From Filifactor villosus (GTDB taxonomy: Bacteria > Bacillota > Clostridia > Peptostreptococcales > Filifactoraceae), in contig NZ_JBHSHL010000045.1 of assembly GCF_042652965.1 (NCBI RefSeq), positions 1 through 57,792 of the forward strand: a stretch of DNA of 57,792 nt, in the 5' to 3' direction. Below, in pieces: positions 52,857-57,792 of this stretch. The notes beneath the pieces are model-generated. The model saw only the letters and a program-made list of their open reading frames with translations. It searched no databases and was not told the origin of the DNA. The first letter of the stretch is position 1. Every line of letters begins with the position of its first letter. A program made the translations under genes and the position numbers.

Positions 52857-54175
52857 AAAACAAATTTCAATATTCAAGAACAACTTCAAGAGGCCTTCTT
52901 CCCTCCGACGACTGGAAGGAAGCATGGATCATCGCCTTTTTTATCGCGGCGGGCTCACAATTTTATATCGATGCCTTTACCAACGGCTTTATCATTGCCT
53001 TTTCCGTTGTGATCTTCCCCATCTTCCTCTATCTGTATCGAGAGCACTCGATTACAAAAATCTGTTTGATGACATCGTTCTTCTCCCCTTTTTTCCGAGC
53101 GGCGATCATCACCTTCCGACAGCTAAAAACCTTCTCCATCGCTTTGGCTACAGTCTATCCGGAGTGCATATTTTATTTCAGCTACAGTCTGATCTATTAC
53201 CTTCTCTATCACAGACGCCAGTTAAAATCCGGCGGAAGAGACTTTCGGCGTTTTGCCCTCGTTGTCTTCCTCTGCGATTGGGTATCGAACGTGATTGAGA
53301 TTTCGCTAAGAAACGGTTTTCGTGCGATTCCGGATACCCTGTACTATCTTTGGATTGTGGCTGTTTTTCGGACACTTCTTTCCTGTATCCTTATTACCGT
53401 CATCAATTCTTCCGAAAATTTCATCCTGCAAAGGGAGGATCGACGCCGCTATGAAAACCTGCTTATGATGAATTCCGTATTTCAGTCGGAATTGTTTATG
53501 ATGAATAAGAGTATTGTGGATATTGAAGATGTGATGAAAAAATCCTTCGATCTCTATCGAAGCTTGAACACGCAGCCGGAATTTGCACAGTGGAAAAGCA
53601 CCGCCCTCGAGATCGCCAAGGATATCCACGAAATCAAAAAAGAGTATATTCGGGTGATTCAAGGAATCCAAACCCTCTTTGATGAAAAAGAACAGAGTGC
53701 TTTTATCAGCGTTGAACAGCTTATTGATATGATATCCATCCATATTCTCGGGGAGGAAGGATTCAATGATAAAAAAATTGAATTCAGCAACCGCTATCAT
53801 TTCGATGCAAAAAAGGTAGGCGTCAAAAACTATTATCAACTGATCCCGATCCTACGCAATCTACTCTCAAATGCTGTGGATGCAACTGTCGAATCGGAGT
53901 CTCCTTCTATTCGGATGAATGTCTATCGCGGAAACGGAACTATTTATTTTTCCATCAAAGATAACGGAAGGGGAATGACAAGTCGGGAACAGAAGATGAT
54001 CTTCCTTCCCGGCTACTCGACAAAGTTTGACAAAAAGACGGGAAACATCAACCGAGGTCTGGGTCTTCCCATTGTCAAAGATATGGTGGACTTCTTCGAG
54101 GGAAGCATAGAAGTCGAGTCCGTCTTCGGCAAATTTACGGAGTTTAAGGTCTCCATCCCGGAAAAAAACCTTTGA
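52853..54175 (+). CDS. GlnK-type sensor histidine kinase (GHKL ATPase)
   Basis: ATG at 52853 overlaps the preceding stop. The 440-residue protein has about six membrane helices in residues 25-190, a segment AKDIHEIKKEYIRVIQGIQT with the likely phosphoacceptor His, and a GHKL ATPase domain with LRNLLSNAVDATVE (N box), SIKDNGRGM (G1) and RGLGLPIVKDMVDFFEGS (G2). This layout matches B. subtilis GlnK (YcbA), which senses glutamine. The response regulator follows after 250 bp containing a repeat. Confidence 0.88.
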   Translation: MKNKFQYSRTTSRGLLPSDDWKEAWIIAFFIAAGSQFYIDAFTNGFIIAFSVVIFPIFLYLYREHSITKICLMTSFFSPFFRAAIITFRQLKTFSIALATVYPECIFYFSYSLIYYLLYHRRQLKSGGRDFRRFALVVFLCDWVSNVIEISLRNGFRAIPDTLYYLWIVAVFRTLLSCILITVINSSENFILQREDRRRYENLLMMNSVFQSELFMMNKSIVDIEDVMKKSFDLYRSLNTQPEFAQWKSTALEIAKDIHEIKKEYIRVIQGIQTLFDEKEQSAFISVEQLIDMISIHILGEEGFNDKKIEFSNRYHFDAKKVGVKNYYQLIPILRNLLSNAVDATVESESPSIRMNVYRGNGTIYFSIKDNGRGMTSREQKMIFLPGYSTKFDKKTGNINRGLGLPIVKDMVDFFEGSIEVESVFGKFTEFKVSIPEKNL

Positions 54176-54236
54176 TTTCAAAAAACGATCGAACCCGCAC
54201 TACACAAAGATAAGACAGCTCCTCGATACCCGTTTT

Positions 54237-54351
54237 GTACTATTTTTCGTTCAACATATCAGGCAAACAGAATATATATTTACCGGAAATGTTTTGAGCG
54301 ATTGTAGAATTGAAACTTCTCGACCGGACAAGTTTAATAGACAATAGTATT
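54237..54351. repeat. Dispersed repeat family A copy between kinase and regulator genes
   Basis: GTACTATTTTTCGTTCAAC begins it and TAGACAATAGTATTAC ends it. It separates two genes expected to be in one operon. Confidence 0.6.
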
Positions 54352-54424
54352 ACAGGACACAAGAATTTTATACTTGTATGGTGTCGACTAAGAATAAACA
54401 TGGAAACAAAGACAGGAGGATGAG

Positions 54425-55267
54425 ATGAAGTTTTTTTTGATCGACGACGATATGGGGGTTATCCAAACCCTGAAAAATATTATCGAAAGCTCGGATCTCG
54501 GAGATGTCGTGGGCTATACGACCGATTCGACCTCGGCAGCCTCGGAGGTCCTGAGCTCAAAACCGGACATCGTACTGGTCGATTTTTTGATGCCTGAAAA
54601 AGACGGTCTCACTGTAATTGAAGAAATCAGTCGTTATTCTCACGGTCAACGTTTTATTATGATCTCTCAAATTTCGGACCAACAGCTGATTTCCGATGCC
54701 TATTCCTATGGGATCGAATTCTTCATTCACAAACCCATCAATGTCATAGAGGTCAAAAGCGTAATCGAAAAGGTGAGAGAAGCGGTTCGCATGGAAGGGC
54801 TTCTCAAAAAAATCAAAACCATTATGGGGGATGAGCCTCTTGAAGAGCCTTCAAGAAGCAGAGCTTCGGTCGAAACTCCTATGGATGTCTGCAAAAAGAT
54901 CCTCAACGAACTCGGCATGATTGGAGAAAAAGGGAGTAACGACATCCTCGGAATCATGGAATTTTTGATTTCCAACTCAAGCGAGTACGACAAAAACACA
55001 ATTTCGGACTATGGAAAGAAGATCGATGTCTCCGAAAAAGTCATACGACAAAGGATACGTCGCGCCTTAAAGAAGGGAATGACCAACCTGGCGAGTCTGG
55101 GACTTGAAGACTATGCCAATCCGACTTTTGAAGCCTACAGCAACACCTTGTTTGACTTCTCCCAAATTCGGGTGGAGATGGATGCTCTGCGCGGAAAAAG
55201 AAATGGAACGGCAAAGGTCAACGTAGATAAATTTATTCCCACCTTATTTCTGTACTTTGATCATTGA
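54425..55267 (+). CDS. glnL: GlnL-type response regulator with YcbB DNA-binding domain
   Basis: The 280-residue protein has a receiver domain with acidic residues at 7-9, phosphoacceptor D53 (VLVDFLMPEKDG) and K103. The C-terminal region (MDVCKKILNELGMIGEKGSN, SDYGKKIDVSEKVIRQRIRR, ALKKGMTNLASLGLEDY) matches the YcbB domain of B. subtilis GlnL. In that organism GlnK-GlnL activates a glutaminase and an AGCS glutamine transporter. Here an AGCS symporter gene follows directly, so the same control is likely. AGGAGG lies before the ATG. Confidence 0.9.
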   Translation: MKFFLIDDDMGVIQTLKNIIESSDLGDVVGYTTDSTSAASEVLSSKPDIVLVDFLMPEKDGLTVIEEISRYSHGQRFIMISQISDQQLISDAYSYGIEFFIHKPINVIEVKSVIEKVREAVRMEGLLKKIKTIMGDEPLEEPSRSRASVETPMDVCKKILNELGMIGEKGSNDILGIMEFLISNSSEYDKNTISDYGKKIDVSEKVIRQRIRRALKKGMTNLASLGLEDYANPTFEAYSNTLFDFSQIRVEMDALRGKRNGTAKVNVDKFIPTLFLYFDH

Positions 55268-55642
55268 TACGACTTATTTGAATGATACGATTATCCGGTA
55301 ATGATATTCGTCGATTCCCTATGTGCCTTATACCCTTTCTTCAATCAGGATTTCATTTGAAAAGCAGTGTAAGAACTGCCCTACAAGGGCATCTTGTACT
55401 TTTGGCCTCACTTGACAGACGGCATAAAAGTCTGTGCGTTGAAGATCTTCAATAAACTCCGCTTAGGTGATCCTGTCAATAAAAGCCGGGTATTGACGAG
55501 TTTCGTTTATCAACAGGATATATTATATTTCTCGGTCGCTTTAATAAGGGAATGGGAGCAACATCAAACAAAGAATTGACAGAGATCTCCGCCTCGAAAT
55601 AATTTCCCGACACAGAATTGTCAGAAAAAATATTTCTAAGAT
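55268..55642. other. Gap between response regulator and symporter genes
   Basis: No gene was recognised. GCAGTGTAAGAACTGC near 55363 and GCCCTACAAGGGC near 55377 can form short hairpins. The GlnL-like repeats begin at 55643. Confidence 0.4.
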
Positions 55643-55679
55643 TTTTGAGATTTTTTTGAAGGATTTTGATTTTTTTTGA
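55643..55679 (+). promoter_or_regulatory. Four phased TTTTGA repeats, candidate GlnL binding site
   Basis: TTTTGA occurs at 55643-55648, 55654-55659, 55664-55669 and 55674-55679, with spacers of 5, 4 and 4 bases, so about one per DNA turn. The known B. subtilis GlnL site is TTTTGT-N4-TTTTGT. TAAAAT at 55690 is a plausible -10, with no -35 other than the repeat area, as expected of an activated promoter. Confidence 0.65.
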
Positions 55680-55740
55680 ACCTCTCTCTTAAAATTAAGA
55701 AAGCAAATGAAATTTCGTTTAATTTTAAGGAGGAGAAAAA

Positions 55741-57210
55741 ATGGATCTGGCAACATTAACAGGAACCATCGCCGGTTGGCTATGGAGTACCCCAATGATT
55801 TTACTGTGCTTGGGAGTGGGATTGTATTTTACGATTGCAATGAAGGTACCTCAAGCGAGGTTGCTCAAAGATATGGTAAGCAACCTGCTCGGTGGCGGAG
55901 ATTCCGAAAATGGAATTTCATCCTTTCAAGGTTTTGCAATGGCCTTAGGCGGAAGGATCGGTGTAGGAAATATCGCCGGTGTGGCAACCGCCATCTATTT
56001 CGGTGGACCCGGAGCCATCTTTTGGATGTGGGTCATCGCCTTTGTAGGCGCTGCCTGTGCTTTTTCCGAATCCGCTTTGGCTCAGGTTTGGAAAGAGGAG
56101 ATCAACGGCGAATACCGCGGAGGTCCCGCTTACTACATAGAGCACGGAACCGGTTTAAAATGGCTGGCTGTTCTGTTTGCCATTGCGGGTATTATTGCAA
56201 ACGCTTTGACAGGACCTACCATCCAAGCTTTTAACATTGCGGATGCGGCAAAGAACGCCTTCGGTATCAATCCCGCGATTGTAGGTCTGTCAGTGGCTTT
56301 TTTGTTTGCCGTCATCATCTTCGGAGGTCTCAAACGAATCGGAAAAGTAGCGGAGTACATCGTTCCGTTCATGGCAATCGTCTACATCGTCTTGGCTCTG
56401 ATTATTCTCGTGATCAATGCAAGACAGATCCCTTCCATGTTCGCTCTTATCTTCCGTTCCGCTTTCGGAAAAGAAGCCTTGTTCGGAGCAATTTACGGCA
56501 AGACAATTATGTGGGGAGTAAAACGTGGAGTATATTCCAGTGAAGCCGGCATGGGCTCGGGAGCACAGGCTTCCGCGGCGGCAGAAGTATCCCACCCTGC
56601 AAAACAGGGGTTGGCTCAGTCTTTCTCCGTCTACGTGGATACCCTCTTTGTATGTACCGCAACAGGACTGATGATTCTGTCAACGGGCTGTTACAACGTC
56701 GTGGATGCAGCAGGGGATCTTCTTGTAAACAACCTTCCCGATGTCGCTCAAGGAACTGCTTACACACAGGCTGCGATCGACTCGGTCTTCCCCGGCTTCG
56801 GATCGATCTTCATCGCTGTGGCAATGTTCTTCTTTGCTTTTACCACCCTGCTTTCCTTTGCAGTATACAGCGACTGTAACGTCGCCTACCTGTTTAAAAA
56901 CAGCAAGTATTTCAAACAGATCACTATGGGCTTCAAGGTGCTTCTGTTGGTTATGATTGTCTTCGGAAGCTTAAGAAGTTCCGATGTGGCATGGAATATG
57001 GCGGACATCGGTGTGGGACTTTCCGCATGGATCAACCTGATTGCAATGATCCTTCTAAGAAAAAAAGCTATCGCTGTCTTAAAGGACTACGAAGACCAGA
57101 AAAAACAGGGACTCGACCCCGTATTCTCACCGGAAAAAGCGGGTTTCAAGAACGCAGGACTTTGGAACAGCATTTCCAAACGAAGCTATTCCAACCTGAA
57201 CGCCAAATAG
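55741..57210 (+). CDS. AGCS family sodium:amino acid symporter (probably glutamine or alanine)
   Basis: The 489-residue protein has about ten membrane segments, beginning GTIAGWLWSTPMILLCLGVG, with the AGCS signature GGRIGVGNIAGVATAIYFGG near residue 80 and MGSGAQASAAAEVSHPAKQG. It carries amino acid with Na+. Alanine, glycine or glutamine are usual substrates; glutamine is favoured by the neighbouring GlnKL-type genes. AAGGAGG precedes the ATG. No glutaminase gene is in the window. Confidence 0.92.
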   Translation: MDLATLTGTIAGWLWSTPMILLCLGVGLYFTIAMKVPQARLLKDMVSNLLGGGDSENGISSFQGFAMALGGRIGVGNIAGVATAIYFGGPGAIFWMWVIAFVGAACAFSESALAQVWKEEINGEYRGGPAYYIEHGTGLKWLAVLFAIAGIIANALTGPTIQAFNIADAAKNAFGINPAIVGLSVAFLFAVIIFGGLKRIGKVAEYIVPFMAIVYIVLALIILVINARQIPSMFALIFRSAFGKEALFGAIYGKTIMWGVKRGVYSSEAGMGSGAQASAAAEVSHPAKQGLAQSFSVYVDTLFVCTATGLMILSTGCYNVVDAAGDLLVNNLPDVAQGTAYTQAAIDSVFPGFGSIFIAVAMFFFAFTTLLSFAVYSDCNVAYLFKNSKYFKQITMGFKVLLLVMIVFGSLRSSDVAWNMADIGVGLSAWINLIAMILLRKKAIAVLKDYEDQKKQGLDPVFSPEKAGFKNAGLWNSISKRSYSNLNAK

Positions 57211-57399
57211 AGCTTGCCTACAAAGAACGTACAAACTCTGATCTAAACTGTCTTGACTACGGGGCAACTTCGTTACTGACAAAGCCCCGATTCATACCGT
57301 TACCTATTTGAGTTTTAACTATAAGCGCTCCTTTGGCCACAGACTCGATTTGTATAAAGAATGTGCTTGAATGTAAGTTTTATTATACGAGGAAACACC

Positions 57400-57480
57400 G
57401 TCTCGATCTCTCAGTTTATAAGGCTCGAAAGTTTGCCAAATCAAAATCTCCAAGAATTTCATCCTTCCTGTAGAATTGCT
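57400..57480 (-). repeat. Dispersed repeat family B copy
   Basis: The minus strand reads CAGGAAGGATGAAATTCTTG, then GATTTGGCAAACTTTCGAG, close to the 5084 copy. It lies 60 bp before a family A copy. Confidence 0.5.
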
Positions 57481-57540
57481 TTTGTGCCGACTTCTTCGAA
57501 TTATATGTTGTCCATAATAGAAGGAAAAAGAGTAGCTGAT

Positions 57541-57643
57541 TACTATTATTCCTTCTATTGTGGATATCAACGTTCTGTGACCTGTAGAAGATAAAACAAT
57601 TTTTCGTGGTCGAAACCCATACCTCTATTGGAGAACAGTATAA
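57541..57643 (+). repeat. Dispersed repeat family A copy
   Basis: TACTATTATTCCTTCTATTG begins it and CTATTGGAGAACAGTATA ends it. The interior keeps TGGATATCAACGTTCTGTGA and CCTGTAGAAGA. Confidence 0.65.
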
Positions 57644-57670
57644 TCTCGGTTTATCACGGAGGAAGACAAG

Positions 57671-57745
57671 ATGAGTAAGAAAAAGATATGGATCATTCTA
57701 TTTATTCTTTTAACCGTCCTCTTAGAGCGTGTCTACACAAATTAA
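57671..57745 (+). CDS. Start of a truncated secreted or membrane protein
   Basis: ATG at 57671 follows GGAGGAAGACAAG. The frame encodes MSKKKIWIILFILLTVLL, a signal-peptide-like stretch, then ERVYTN and a stop at 57743. The sequence from about 57725 onward has no coding look and resembles an insertion-element end, so the original gene may have been interrupted there. The window ends 47 bp later. Confidence 0.35.
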   Translation: MSKKKIWIILFILLTVLLERVYTN

Positions 57746-57792
57746 ACAAGGCATCTTAACCATAAAACGATCGATGCCAAATGAACTGCTCC

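Overview
The window comes from a low-to-mid GC Gram-positive bacterium of the Clostridia type. The main support is the division and cell-wall (dcw) cluster, which carries two DUF881 genes, a small basic protein gene (sbp) and ftsZ in the order typical of Clostridia. An NrdR, a DUF896 (YnzC-type) protein, a YmfF/YmfH-like M16 peptidase pair and a GlnK/GlnL-type two-component system agree with this. The genus cannot be named from the sequence alone. No rRNA, tRNA or CRISPR array was seen.

Layout. (1) Positions 1-4176, minus strand: a surface-polysaccharide operon, read as epimerase, glycosyltransferase, ABC-2 permease, ABC ATPase, then a second glycosyltransferase cut by the window edge. (2) 5180-11349, minus: a type IV pilus / type II secretion-like cluster (pilB, pilC, two small membrane proteins, four prepilin-like proteins). 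It has no obvious major pilin and no prepilin peptidase. (3) 11367-29016, minus: a helicase-like gene and nrdR downstream of a long dcw cluster, transcribed as rsmH-ftsL-PBP-murF-mraY-murD-ftsW-murG-ftsQ-DUF881-DUF881-sbp-ftsZ. murB, murC, ftsA and mraZ are not in it. (4) 29501-38613, minus: lgt, the M16 pair, ynzC, a MocR-type regulator, an ASCH protein, a PTS EIIC-like membrane protein and an AEC transporter. (5) 39427-42061: a TetR regulator with two matching operators, a membrane protein with a Cys-rich C-terminal domain, a peptidase remnant and a PspC protein. (6) 42374-48373: hutU (minus) and hutI (plus), with a two-gene ATPase/TOPRIM module between them that looks like a mobile anti-phage system. 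(7) 48826-52852: a MerR regulator, two GNAT acetyltransferases and small proteins. (8) 52853-57210, plus: a glutamine-type sensor kinase, its response regulator and an AGCS amino-acid symporter. The symporter is preceded by four phased TTTTGA repeats that are a plausible binding site for the regulator.

Intergenic spaces are unusually rich in short dispersed repeats. Family A is about 105-140 bp with terminal inverted repeats of the type TATACTATT...AATAGTATA. Two copies, at 8687-8796 and 35469-35578, are the same length and nearly identical, so the family looks like a MITE. Family B is about 75-130 bp and often lies next to family A. Its two best copies lie just upstream of the MocR regulator and the AEC transporter.

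The most interesting items are the ATPase/TOPRIM pair inside the hut locus, the repeat families, the TetR operator pair whose second site faces a broken reading frame, the GlnL-like repeat array, and the SF1-helicase-like gene with eroded motifs beside the pilus operon.
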